Source of the DNA: Flavobacterium piscisymbiosum
GTDB lineage: Bacteria > Bacteroidota > Bacteroidia > Flavobacteriales > Flavobacteriaceae
Assembly (NCBI RefSeq): GCF_020905295.1
Contig: NZ_JAJJMM010000001.1
Coordinates: 6,262,001-6,326,000, forward strand
Length of the DNA stretch: 64,000 nucleotides
Direction: 5' to 3'
Shown: piece by piece, positions 1 through 8,110 of the stretch
Position numbering within the stretch: position 1 is the first letter of the stretch
How the letters are laid out: each line of letters opens with the position of its first letter
Notes under the pieces: model-generated
What the model saw: the letters and a program-made list of their open reading frames with translations, nothing else
What the model was told of the DNA's origin: nothing
Database searches by the model: none
Made by a program: the position numbers and the translations under genes

Positions 1-82
1 GCGAGATTAATTTTATTCTTTAAAAAGCTTAACTTAATGACATTGGCTTCTATCCATAGCAAACAACGAATTTCAAAAAAAA

Positions 83-100
83 AGACGAGTTTCGTTTTTT
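83..100 (-). terminator. weak hairpin below glpR
   Basis: The short inverted repeat ACGA/TCGT (85-88 and 92-95) is flanked by A and T runs just beyond the glpR stop codon. It could act as a weak terminator in either direction. The stem is only four strong pairs plus A-T extensions, so this is tentative. Confidence 0.25.
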
Positions 101-116
101 CAATCTATATAAAAAG

Positions 117-887
117 CTATTTCGAAGCAATAATAACCTCTACTCCTATTTCTTCTAGTTTCGTTTTGGTTTCGATATCGATACCATCATCTGTAATCAA
201 AACATCAATTTTATCTAAATTACAAATCTTACCAAAACCTCTCACATTCATTTTTGTAGAATCTACCAAAATAATTACCTTTTCAGCAACCGAAATCATG
301 GCTTGATTAAGATGCGCTTCTAATGCATTTGAAGTACTTAATCCAAAATCTAAATGAAGTCCGTCTGCACCTAAAAACAATTTATTACAAGAAAACTGAC
401 TCAAAATCGCTTCCGATATAGGACCAACCGCCGAGTTTGAGCTCTTTCGAACATCACCCCCCAATTGAATTGTATCTACATTTGCTTCCTTACTCAATTC
501 TAAAGACACCTTTAAAGAAGGTGTAATCACTGTTAACTTTTGAAAACCAGAAATAATCTGTGCCAGATAATGAACATTAGATCCAGAGCCTAATATGATG
601 TAATCAAAATTATTAATATACTTTAAAGCCTCTCTTGCTATCTGTTTTTTCTGTTCTACCTGCAGTCCTTCTTTATCGCTTAAATCTCTTTCGAAAGCAT
701 AAATAGGCTGCTTACTTGCACCTCCATGTGTACGGTGGAGCAATTTTTCATTTTCTAAAAAATTCAGATCCTTTCGTATCGTTACGGTTGAAACATTTAG
801 TATTTCACATAAATCCGCCACATTTACATGTCCGTTTTTATCCAGTTCCTTAAGTATTTCTTCTTGTCTTTTATTTATAATAACCAT
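117..887 (-). CDS. glpR: DeoR-family transcriptional repressor, GlpR-like
   Basis: The protein has 256 residues, normal for the DeoR family. Residues about 6-57 form the DeoR winged helix (RQEEILKELDKNGHVNVADL, then VSTVTIRKDLNFLE and the HRTHGGA signature). The rest is the DeoRC sugar-phosphate sensor domain, with GSGSN near residue 99, QLGGDVR, and the FLGADG loop. It is divergent from glpD-glpK-glpF, which points to a glycerol-3-phosphate-responsive repressor of glycerol use. The shared 155-bp intergenic region carries TTTCG direct repeats that suit a DeoR-family operator. The effector is inferred from neighbours; other phosphorylated sugars cannot be excluded from the protein alone. Confidence 0.85.
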   Translation of the reverse strand: MVIINKRQEEILKELDKNGHVNVADLCEILNVSTVTIRKDLNFLENEKLLHRTHGGASKQPIYAFERDLSDKEGLQVEQKKQIAREALKYINNFDYIILGSGSNVHYLAQIISGFQKLTVITPSLKVSLELSKEANVDTIQLGGDVRKSSNSAVGPISEAILSQFSCNKLFLGADGLHLDFGLSTSNALEAHLNQAMISVAEKVIILVDSTKMNVRGFGKICNLDKIDVLITDDGIDIETKTKLEEIGVEVIIASK

Positions 888-970
888 AATAGCCTGATAA
901 TATTAAGATTCTTGAAGGTATAAATGTACGACAAAAAAATAATTCAAAAAAAACCTTATTTTATTACTTT

Positions 971-996
971 AGTTTCGTTTAGTTTCGTTAATTTTG
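971..996 (+). promoter_or_regulatory. glpD promoter with direct-repeat operator
   Basis: Two copies of AGTTTCGTT sit exactly 10 bp apart (971-979 and 981-989), one helical turn. They run into TAATTTTG (989-996), a match to the Bacteroidota -7 element TAnnTTTG, 47 bp before the glpD ATG. TTTCG repeats are typical DeoR-family operators, and the divergent glpR gene is the obvious source of the regulator. Binding here would cover the region just upstream of the -7 box. The operator assignment is inference. Confidence 0.65.
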
Positions 997-1042
997 CTTT
1001 AAAGAAACAAACAACAGAAAAAGAAACAAAAACAAACACTAT

Positions 1043-2620
1043 ATGAAACGTTCAGAACAGTTATCGAAACTAAAAGACACTGAAAAGTGGGATGTAATTG
1101 TAATAGGAGGCGGAGCAAGCGGTTTAGGAACTGCTCTTGACGCAGCAAGCAGAGGCTACAAAACAATTTTGGTCGAAGCAGTAGATTTCGCCAAAGGAAC
1201 TTCAAGCCGAAGCACAAAATTAGTTCACGGTGGTGTACGCTACTTAGAACAAGGAGACGTGCACTTAGTAAGAGAAGCTCTTAAAGAAAGAGGTTTAATG
1301 GCACAAAATGCCGGGCACTTAGTAAAAAACCAATCCTTTGTAATTCCTAATTACAATTGGTGGGGCGGTTATTTTTACACTATTGGTTTAACCATTTATG
1401 ATTTATTGGCCGGACGTTTGAGTTTGGGCCGTTCAAAATATATTTCGAAAAGAAAAACAATCGAAATGCTTCCTAACGTACAGGAAAAAGGTTTATCAAG
1501 CGGTGTGATTTATCATGACGGACAATTTGATGATTCGCGACTTGCCATAAATATTGCTCAGACTGCAGCCGAAAAAGGCGCCTGTATTATAAATTATTGC
1601 AAAGTTGTCAATTTATTAAAAGACGATAACAATCAAGTTACCGGTGTTCAGGTGCTGGATCAGGAAAGTGGAGAAAAATATGATTTGAAAGGATCTGCTA
1701 TTATAAATGCAACGGGAGTTTTTACCAATGCGATAATGAAACTAAACGATACTGTTTATAAAAAATATATCGTTCCGAGTCAGGGAATTCATCTGGTTTT
1801 TGATAAATCATTTTTACCCGGTGATCATGCATTAATGATTCCTAAAACAAGTGACGGCAGAGTTTTGTTTGCTGTGCCATGGCATAACCGAATCGTAGTA
1901 GGAACAACAGATACATTAATCAAAAAACAAAGCTTAGAGCCTATTGCCTTAGAAAGCGAAATTGAATTTGTACTGGAAACAGCACAACGCTTTTTAGCAA
2001 AAAAACCAACGAGAGCCGACGTTTTATCTGTTTTTGCAGGTTTGCGTCCTTTAGCTGCTCCTGAAGAAGAAGGAAAAAGCACGAAAGAAGTTTCAAGAAG
2101 TCATAAAATCATAGTTTCTGAAACTGGTTTAATCACCATAACAGGTGGAAAATGGACCACTTACAGAAAAATTGCCGAAGACATTATCGACAAAGCAATT
2201 AAAACAAGAAAAATACCGGCAAAAGGATGTAATACAGAGCACCTTGCTATTCATGGGAATCAGCCTACAACAACTTTAGACAGAGAAAACCACTTATATA
2301 TTTATGGTTCTGATATTCCTAAAATACGTCAATTGCAACAAAGCGAGCCAGAATTAAAGGAAAAAGTACATCCGGATCACGAGTTTACAATGGCAGAAGT
2401 AGCGTGGGCGATTCGATACGAAATGGCAAGAACTGTAGATGATATTCTGGCAAGACGTGTTCGTTTATTATTCTTAGACGCCAGAGCTGCAGTTCAGTCT
2501 TCTGAAAAAGTAGCACGATTATTAGCGAAAGAATTAGGACATGACGAAGCCTGGATAACTCAGGAAATTGAAAATTTCAAAGAAATTTCAAAAGGATTTT
2601 TTCTGTCAGAATTTCGATAG
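1043..2620 (+). CDS. glpD: glycerol-3-phosphate dehydrogenase, FAD-dependent
   Basis: The enzyme oxidises sn-glycerol-3-phosphate to dihydroxyacetone phosphate at the membrane and feeds electrons to quinone. The 525 residues begin with the FAD-binding Rossmann motif (VIVIGGGASGLGTALDAASRG, GGGASG at 22-27), followed by the family signature GTSSRSTKLVHGGVRYL (52-67). The C-terminal DAO_C helical domain contains EVAWAIRYEMARTVDDILARR. It is the first gene of glpD-glpK-glpF, 53 bp before glpK. The length is typical of bacterial GlpD and nothing appears missing. Confidence 0.95.
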   Translation: MKRSEQLSKLKDTEKWDVIVIGGGASGLGTALDAASRGYKTILVEAVDFAKGTSSRSTKLVHGGVRYLEQGDVHLVREALKERGLMAQNAGHLVKNQSFVIPNYNWWGGYFYTIGLTIYDLLAGRLSLGRSKYISKRKTIEMLPNVQEKGLSSGVIYHDGQFDDSRLAINIAQTAAEKGACIINYCKVVNLLKDDNNQVTGVQVLDQESGEKYDLKGSAIINATGVFTNAIMKLNDTVYKKYIVPSQGIHLVFDKSFLPGDHALMIPKTSDGRVLFAVPWHNRIVVGTTDTLIKKQSLEPIALESEIEFVLETAQRFLAKKPTRADVLSVFAGLRPLAAPEEEGKSTKEVSRSHKIIVSETGLITITGGKWTTYRKIAEDIIDKAIKTRKIPAKGCNTEHLAIHGNQPTTTLDRENHLYIYGSDIPKIRQLQQSEPELKEKVHPDHEFTMAEVAWAIRYEMARTVDDILARRVRLLFLDARAAVQSSEKVARLLAKELGHDEAWITQEIENFKEISKGFFLSEFR

Positions 2621-2672
2621 AACGATCTCAATCTCAATAAAACTTTATTAACTTAATTATATACTATCAATC

Positions 2673-4169
2673 ATGGAGAACAAATTAATTTTAGCTCTTG
2701 ACCAGGGGACAACTTCCTCCAGAGCGATTCTCTTTAATCATGGCGGAGAAATCGTAAGTCTTTCTCAAAAACCATTTGAACAAATTTTCCCAAAACCAGG
2801 ATGGGTAGAACATGACCCTAACGAAATCTGGTCTTCGCAAATAAGCACAGCTGCAGAAGTAATTGCAAAAGTAGGAATCTCTGGTAGAGAAGTTGCAGCA
2901 ATTGGAATCACCAATCAGCGTGAAACTACTATTGTATGGGACAGAGAAACGAGTGAACCAATTTATAATGCCATCGTTTGGCAAGATCGCAGAACAGCAA
3001 AATTTTGTGACGAACTAAAAGCACAAGGTCATGCCGATATGATTCAGAAAAAAACAGGTTTAATTCTGGATGCTTATTTCTCAGGAACAAAAGTAAAATG
3101 GATTTTAGATAATGTTCCCGGAGCGCGTAAAAAAGCAGAAGAAGGAAAACTTTGTTTTGGAACTGTTGATACGTGGTTAATCTGGAAATTAACCCGCAGC
3201 AAATTGTTCATGACGGATGTTTCTAATGCCAGCAGAACTTTATTATTCAACATTCATACTTTAGAATGGGACAATGAATTACTAGAATTATTCGATATCC
3301 CGAGAGCAATGCTTCCGGAAGTAAAACAAAGCAGTGAAATTTACGGAGAAACCTGCACTACTCTATTTGCAACCAAGATTCCTATTGCAGGAGTTGCCGG
3401 GGATCAGCAAGCAGCACTTTTTGGTCAGCTGTGTACCAGTTCAGGAATGGTAAAAAACACTTACGGAACAGGTTGTTTTATGCTAATGAACACCGGCGAA
3501 AAACCTATTCAGTCTACCAATAATTTATTGACTACGGTAGCCTGGAAAATCAACGGAAAAACAACGTATGCTTTAGAAGGAAGTGTTTTTGTTGGAGGAG
3601 CCGCTGTACAATGGTTACGAGACGGAGCAAAAATGATTAATTCATCAGAAGAAATAGAATCTTTGGCAGCAAGCGTACCGGACAACGGCGGAGTTTATTT
3701 CGTTCCTGCTTTAACTGGTTTAGGAGCTCCGTACTGGGATCAATATGCGAGAGGTGCAATGTTTGGCATTACAAGAGGAACTACCAATGCACATATCGCA
3801 CGAGCAACCCTAGAAGGAATTGCCTATCAGGTAAATGACTTAGTGAAAGCGATGGAAGCAGATTTTGGAGACGAAGGAAAAGAACTAAGAGTTGACGGAG
3901 GAGCTGCAACAAATAATTTATTGATGCAATTTCAATCGGATATTTTTGAAAAAACAGTTACACGACCAAAAACACTTGAAACAACTGCTCTTGGAGCTGC
4001 TTATTTAGCAGGACTTGCTGTAGGCTACTGGAAAAACCTGGATGAACTGAAAGAGCAATGGTCTATAGATAAGGTATTTTCTCCGAAAATGGAAAAAACA
4101 AAAGTAGACAGTCTTGTAAAGAACTGGAACAAAGCAGTAGGACGCGCATCTCATTGGATTGAAGACTAA
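2673..4169 (+). CDS. glpK: glycerol kinase
   Basis: This FGGY-family kinase phosphorylates glycerol with ATP to glycerol-3-phosphate, the substrate of the preceding GlpD. The 498 residues carry the N-terminal phosphate loop [11 protein letters not shown] (from residue 10), [20 protein letters not shown], the ATP-site motif [10 protein letters not shown], and [19 protein letters not shown] near the C-terminus. Length and motif order match the family. It lies between glpD and glpF (15 bp to glpF), so trapping, oxidation and uptake of glycerol are co-transcribed. Confidence 0.96.
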   Translation: MENKLILALDQGTTSSRAILFNHGGEIVSLSQKPFEQIFPKPGWVEHDPNEIWSSQISTAAEVIAKVGISGREVAAIGITNQRETTIVWDRETSEPIYNAIVWQDRRTAKFCDELKAQGHADMIQKKTGLILDAYFSGTKVKWILDNVPGARKKAEEGKLCFGTVDTWLIWKLTRSKLFMTDVSNASRTLLFNIHTLEWDNELLELFDIPRAMLPEVKQSSEIYGETCTTLFATKIPIAGVAGDQQAALFGQLCTSSGMVKNTYGTGCFMLMNTGEKPIQSTNNLLTTVAWKINGKTTYALEGSVFVGGAAVQWLRDGAKMINSSEEIESLAASVPDNGGVYFVPALTGLGAPYWDQYARGAMFGITRGTTNAHIARATLEGIAYQVNDLVKAMEADFGDEGKELRVDGGAATNNLLMQFQSDIFEKTVTRPKTLETTALGAAYLAGLAVGYWKNLDELKEQWSIDKVFSPKMEKTKVDSLVKNWNKAVGRASHWIED

Positions 4170-4184
4170 CTAAAAACTAACGAT

Positions 4185-4913
4185 ATGACTCCCTTTATAG
4201 CAGAAATTTTAGGTACAATGGTAATGATTTTATTAGGAAATGGCGTTGTAGCAAACGTCAACCTAAAAGGTACCAACGGAAACAGTTCAGGTTGGATTGT
4301 AATTACTACGGCGTGGGCATTTGCCGTTTTTGTAGGTGTAACTATTGCAGGACCAGTTAGCGGGGCACATTTAAACCCTGTAGTTACTCTTGGATTGGCA
4401 CTTATAGGAAAGTTTAGCTGGAGCTTAGTTCCTACTTATATCCTTGGTGAAATGATTGGGGCAATGTTAGGTGCTTTTTTAGTGTGGTTATCACATAAAG
4501 ACCATTTTGCCGCAACAGAAGATGAAGGCGCAAAACTCTCTTGTTTTTCTACAGGACCTGCGATCAAAAACAATTTTTCGAATTTGTTAAGTGAAGCAAT
4601 TGCAACTTTCGTTTTGATTTTTTCAATATTCTACATTGCAGGACCTAGTTTACAAATTGCAGACAGTAATGCAACAATTGGTTTAGGAACTATAGGCGCA
4701 CTTCCTGTTGCTATAGTAGTATGGGCAATTGGTCTCTCATTAGGAGGTACGACCGGATATGCCATAAACCCTGCAAGGGATTTAGGACCAAGAATCATGC
4801 ATGCTATTTTACCTATAAAAGGAAGTAGTAACTGGGGATACGCCTGGATACCTATTGTAGGCCCAATAATAGGAGCTTCGTTGGCGGCTGCATTATACCT
4901 CACACTTAATTAA
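4185..4913 (+). CDS. glpF: glycerol uptake facilitator (aquaglyceroporin)
   Basis: This MIP-family inner-membrane channel has 242 residues and six predicted helices with two half-helices. The first pore motif is NPV (64-66, HLNPVVT) instead of NPA. The second is NPARD (195-199), and the aspartate after NPAR is the hallmark of glycerol-conducting rather than water-only channels. The gene follows glpK by 15 bp in the same operon, which fixes the substrate as glycerol with good confidence. The NPV variant is the one deviation from the family consensus. Confidence 0.93.
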   Translation: MTPFIAEILGTMVMILLGNGVVANVNLKGTNGNSSGWIVITTAWAFAVFVGVTIAGPVSGAHLNPVVTLGLALIGKFSWSLVPTYILGEMIGAMLGAFLVWLSHKDHFAATEDEGAKLSCFSTGPAIKNNFSNLLSEAIATFVLIFSIFYIAGPSLQIADSNATIGLGTIGALPVAIVVWAIGLSLGGTTGYAINPARDLGPRIMHAILPIKGSSNWGYAWIPIVGPIIGASLAAALYLTLN

Positions 4914-4941
4914 CAACATCTTCTTTTAATCTAAGAATTTT

Positions 4942-5709
4942 ATGAAAAATCTTTTTCTTTCTATGGTAATAATCATAGGACTAGCTGGCTATGCTCAGGA
5001 AACAACGCCTGAAAACGCTATAAGTAAAGAGCCAAGCCGATTAAATTTTAATGTTACTCTTGCAACCAGTCATCTCTGGAGAGGATTAATCATTAGCCCA
5101 AGCATGACTGCTATGGGAGATCTTCATTACACTTTTGACAAAAACCGAAACTTTTCGGTTGGGGTTTGGGGCGGTAACAGTTTTGATGGTAAATATACTG
5201 AGGTCGATTATTACGTTCAATACAAAAATAAAGGACTTACAATTGGTCTGTGGGATTTGTTCAATACAACAAATGTTGAGCATCCGGAAGTTTTTAATTA
5301 TGATAAAAACACTACGACGCACCTTATTGATTTGAGAACTTCGTATCGCTTTCCTGAGGCATTTCCTTTACGAATTGAAGCTGATATTATTCTTTATGGA
5401 AATGATAAGGAATTACAACCTGATCTTGATTATAAAAACAGATACTCTACTTATGTAGAGTTAGGCTATCCGTTAATAAAAAATGAGCAGATCACATTAG
5501 ATACATATATAGGTGCAGGATTTTCGCTTGACGGAAAATCAAATTTATATTCATCGAATACAGATCATAATTTTAATATTGTCAATGCAGGTTTTAAAGC
5601 TTCGAAGGATATTTCGATATTTCAATATAAACTTCCTGTTTTTGCAGGCATTATGTGGAATCCGGCTGAAAAATATACTCGCATGCAATTAGGTGTTTCA
5701 TTATTCTAA
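4942..5709 (+). CDS. outer-membrane beta-barrel protein, last gene of glp operon
   Basis: The 255-residue product has a signal peptide (MKNLFLSMVIIIGLAGYAQ) and then alternating amphipathic strands with many aromatic residues, ending in the outer-membrane signature of a terminal phenylalanine (MQLGVSLF). The pattern resembles small putative porins such as the TorF-like group. It starts 28 bp after glpF and precedes a terminator, so it is probably co-transcribed and may be a glycerol or glycerol-phosphate channel of the outer membrane. That role comes from position only; it could be a general structural barrel. Confidence 0.65.
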   Translation: MKNLFLSMVIIIGLAGYAQETTPENAISKEPSRLNFNVTLATSHLWRGLIISPSMTAMGDLHYTFDKNRNFSVGVWGGNSFDGKYTEVDYYVQYKNKGLTIGLWDLFNTTNVEHPEVFNYDKNTTTHLIDLRTSYRFPEAFPLRIEADIILYGNDKELQPDLDYKNRYSTYVELGYPLIKNEQITLDTYIGAGFSLDGKSNLYSSNTDHNFNIVNAGFKASKDISIFQYKLPVFAGIMWNPAEKYTRMQLGVSLF

Positions 5710-5734
5710 AAACCGGAACAATTATTTCTTTATA

Positions 5735-5767
5735 AAACCCGACAACTCTTTATGACCTGTCGGGTTT
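5735..5767 (+). terminator. intrinsic terminator of the glp operon
   Basis: A 10-bp stem AAACCCGACA / TGTCGGGTTT (5735-5744 and 5758-5767) with a 13-nt loop begins 25 bp after the last glp gene and is followed by TCTTG. The T tract is short. The same arm sequence recurs in the palindrome after trpA (19494-19525). Confidence 0.6.
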
Positions 5768-5784
5768 CTTGTATACTGGATTCG

Positions 5785-5887
5785 CGTGAGGGATAGGAAT
5801 AAACTGCCGAAGCAGTATGGATAGCCCGACAGCATCCCGATAAGAGGGCGTATATGCGCATAGTATTTTTGCCCTCTTATCGGGATG
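5785..5887. repeat. dispersed palindromic element, GGGATAGGA type, copy 1
   Basis: The element starts GCGTGAGGGATAGGA, has a small hairpin ACTGC-cgaa-GCAGT (5803-5816), then GGATAGCCCG. It ends with a perfect 17-bp inverted repeat, CATCCCGATAAGAGGGC at 5833-5849 and its complement at 5871-5887. GGGATAGGA and GGATAGCCCG are shared, in the opposite orientation, with the element at 17234-17340. No coding potential is visible. Confidence 0.6.
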
Positions 5888-6145
5888 GTGGCACGTCCTG
5901 AATTTTAATTTTAGATTTCTGAGTTTAGATTTTAGATTTCTGAATTTATTTAAATATTTGGATGGTTAAGGATTTATCTCAGTTTAAACCTTTTACAAAG
6001 TTGAGTGTAACAACTTTATATTTTAGTTAATTATCAAATAAACAAAGTTTTAGATTAAAAAAATATCCTATTTTTATACTAATTATATAGAGTTTATCTA
6101 CTTGTAATTTTACTCTATCCGAATTAACAAAAATTTAACATGACA
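5888..6145. other. intergenic region without a gene
   Basis: The gap between the glp operon and marR is about 500 bp. Its first part holds the terminator and repeat element annotated separately. The rest is AT-rich with a short direct repeat (TTTTAGATTTCTGA, about 5908-5943). I see no ORF, RNA gene or further regulatory motif until the marR operators at 6147. Confidence 0.5.
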
Positions 6146-6146
6146 T

Positions 6147-6190
6147 TTGTATATACAACTATTAAAAGATATACATTTGTATATACAAAT
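6147..6190 (+). promoter_or_regulatory. marR promoter with two palindromic operators
   Basis: The 12-bp palindrome TTGTATATACAA occurs twice, at 6147-6158 and 6177-6188, starts 30 bp apart (about three helical turns). The second is extended to a perfect 16-bp palindrome ATTTGTATATACAAAT (6175-6190). The -7 element TACATTTG (6172-6179) overlaps it. MarR dimers bind palindromes of this size, so both sites are probably bound by the downstream product for autorepression. The start codon at 6206 lies 15 bp after the second site. Confidence 0.75.
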
Positions 6191-6205
6191 TATACACTTA
6201 CGACT

Positions 6206-6667
6206 ATGACAATTGAAGAGGTTATAAAAAGTACAGTTAAGATGGATAATGCGAAAAAAGTTATTCTGAATATCATGTACACGCAAAATGTGATTCAGGA
6301 TCATTTCAACGAGTTGATAAAACCGTATGATCTATCCGGAGAGCAATATAATGTGTTACGTATATTAAGAGGACAAAAAGGAAATCCTGCTAATATGTGT
6401 GTAATACAGGAACGTATGCTGGCTAAAACAAGTAATACAACCCGACTAGTAGACAAATTATTACTAAAGGATTTTGTTACCAGAAATGTTTGCCCTGGCA
6501 ATAGACGTAAAATTGAAGTTTTAATCACCCAAAAGGGATTAGATGTATTGAAAGAATTAGACCCGAAGGTAGATGAACATGAGCGTACATTTGCTGAGAA
6601 TATAAGTCCTGAAGAATTAGAATTACTGAATAAATTATTAGAAAAATACCGAACCCAACAAAATTAA
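6206..6667 (+). CDS. MarR-family transcriptional regulator
   Basis: An upstream ATG at 6140 is in frame but lies before the promoter and both operators, so the ATG at 6206 (MTIEEVIKSTVKMDN, 153 residues) is the sensible start. The winged-helix region is clear: LSGEQYNVLRILRGQKG, then SNTTRLVDKLLLKDFVTR and the wing GNRRKIEVLITQKGL. Cysteines at 65 and 96 could support thiol-based redox sensing, as in several MarR proteins that control nitroreductases, but this is inference. The next gene starts 4 bp after the stop, so regulator and oxidoreductase form one unit under the palindromic operators. Confidence 0.85.
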   Translation: MTIEEVIKSTVKMDNAKKVILNIMYTQNVIQDHFNELIKPYDLSGEQYNVLRILRGQKGNPANMCVIQERMLAKTSNTTRLVDKLLLKDFVTRNVCPGNRRKIEVLITQKGLDVLKELDPKVDEHERTFAENISPEELELLNKLLEKYRTQQN

Positions 6668-6671
6668 TTTT

Positions 6672-7304
6672 ATGAGCACATTATTAGACAATCTAAATTG
6701 GAGATATGCAACAAAGAAGTTTGATGCGACAAAAAAAATATCTTCAGAAGATTTAAATACTTTAAAAGAAGCTGTTAGACTGGCTGCTTCTTCATACGGA
6801 TTACAACCTTATAAAGTTGTGATCGTAGAAAATCCTGAAATTAGAGAACAATTGAAAGCTGCTGCTTACGGGCAAACTCAAATTACAGATTCATCTCAGC
6901 TATTTATTTTTGCTAACGACTTAAATGCCGGAGCAGAATCTGTAGATGCTTACATCAAAAACATTAGCGAAACAAGAGGTGTTCCTGCTGAAGCTTTAGG
7001 CGGATTTGCAGATATGATGAATGGTGTGATTTCGAACTTATCACAAGATGCTAAAAATATCTGGACTGCAAAACAAACTTATATTGCTTTAGGAACATTA
7101 TTGGCTGCTGCTGCTGAGTTGAAAATCGACGCAACTCCAATGGAAGGTTTTAATCCTGCTGCATTCAACGAAATCTTAGGTTTCGACAAATTAGGCTTAA
7201 ACGCATCAGTAATTGCAACTGTTGGTTACAGACATACTGAAGATGACACGCAACATTACAAAAAAGTTAGAAAATCTCACGAAGAATTATTTATCACTAT
7301 ATAA
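6672..7304 (+). CDS. NAD(P)H-dependent oxidoreductase, nitroreductase family
   Basis: This 210-residue protein of the FMN-dependent nitroreductase superfamily resembles NfsB/YodC. It has the N-terminal WRYATKKFD, the flavin-binding stretch AVRLAASSYGLQPYKVVIV, and late motifs NIWTAKQTYIALGTLLAAAAEL and ATPMEGFNPAAF. Such enzymes reduce quinones or nitro compounds in the cytoplasm. It sits 4 bp behind the MarR gene and 32 bp before a YceI gene. That arrangement suggests a response to quinone-like or electrophilic compounds. The true substrate is not visible. Confidence 0.87.
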   Translation: MSTLLDNLNWRYATKKFDATKKISSEDLNTLKEAVRLAASSYGLQPYKVVIVENPEIREQLKAAAYGQTQITDSSQLFIFANDLNAGAESVDAYIKNISETRGVPAEALGGFADMMNGVISNLSQDAKNIWTAKQTYIALGTLLAAAAELKIDATPMEGFNPAAFNEILGFDKLGLNASVIATVGYRHTEDDTQHYKKVRKSHEELFITI

Positions 7305-7336
7305 TTATTATTAATCCAAAATCAATTTTAAACAAC

Positions 7337-7903
7337 ATGAAAAATTTAAAAACAATTGCAATAGCATTATTCGTAGCAGCGGCTAGTATTTCAGTAAATG
7401 CTCAAACTAAAAAAATCGACGTAAAAGCATCTACTATCAAATGGGTAGGTAAAAAAGTAACTGGAGAACACTCTGGAACTGTAAACTTTAAAGACGGAGC
7501 TGTAGTATTTAAAGGAAAAAAATTAACTGGTGGTTCTTTCACTGTTGATATGACTTCATTAACTTCTACAGATTTAACTGGAGAATACCAAGGAAAATTG
7601 AATGGTCACTTGAAAGCTGACGATTTCTTTGGAACTGACAAATTCCCAACTGCAAAATTAGTTTTCAAAACTATTGGAGCTAAATCTACTGATGTTTACA
7701 CAGTAACTGCTGATTTAACTATCAAAGGAATCACTAAACCTGTAACTTTTGACATCACTGTAGCCGGAAACACTGCTACAACAGCTTTCAAAGTTGACAG
7801 AACTAAATACGATATCAAATACAACTCTGGTAACTTCTTCCAAAACTTAGGAGACAAAACTATCAATGACGATTTTGAATTGACTGTAGCTTTAAAATTC
7901 TAA
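7337..7903 (+). CDS. YceI-family periplasmic lipocalin-like protein
   Basis: The 188 residues start with a signal peptide (MKNLKTIAIALFVAAASISVNAQ). The mature part is a complete YceI domain: STIKWVGKKVTGEHSGTVNF near the start, HLKADDFFGTDKFPTAKLVF in the middle, and TADLTIKGITKPVTFDI later. YceI proteins are beta-barrels that bind long isoprenoid chains such as quinones in the periplasm. Its place behind a MarR-controlled oxidoreductase fits a quinone-related role, but ligand and regulation are inferred. A strong terminator follows 37 bp after the stop codon. Confidence 0.9.
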   Translation: MKNLKTIAIALFVAAASISVNAQTKKIDVKASTIKWVGKKVTGEHSGTVNFKDGAVVFKGKKLTGGSFTVDMTSLTSTDLTGEYQGKLNGHLKADDFFGTDKFPTAKLVFKTIGAKSTDVYTVTADLTIKGITKPVTFDITVAGNTATTAFKVDRTKYDIKYNSGNFFQNLGDKTINDDFELTVALKF

Positions 7904-7939
7904 TATTTTAAGATTCACACATAATTCTTATTATAAGAA

Positions 7940-7977
7940 AAACCCCAATGGTTCATAACTATTGGGGTTTCTTTTTA
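7940..7977 (+). terminator. intrinsic terminator after the YceI gene
   Basis: The stem AAACCCCAAT / ATTGGGGTTT (7940-7949 and 7961-7970) has an 11-nt loop and is followed by CTTTTT. This is a good rho-independent terminator for the marR-oxidoreductase-yceI unit. Confidence 0.8.
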
Positions 7978-8110
7978 CTTTCCTTTCAAAAACATAACAT
8001 CCTTAATATTCGCATAACACTTTCGTAATAACATCTAATACTTTGATTAACATTGGGCTTCTACTTTTGGGCTAACTAAAAAAACAAACCTGGAAATCAA
8101 AATTATAGTT

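Noticed and set aside
999..1217. Minus-strand ORF opposite the start of glpD
   Set aside because: It is a shadow of the glpD coding strand with no homology or promoter. Many similar antisense ORFs (for example 41636-42025 and 13597-13992) were dropped for the same reason.
6140..6205. Longer N-terminus of the MarR protein (start at 6140)
   Set aside because: The segment contains the promoter -7 element and both palindromic operators, and its translation is a repeat of the palindrome (FVYT, FVYT).
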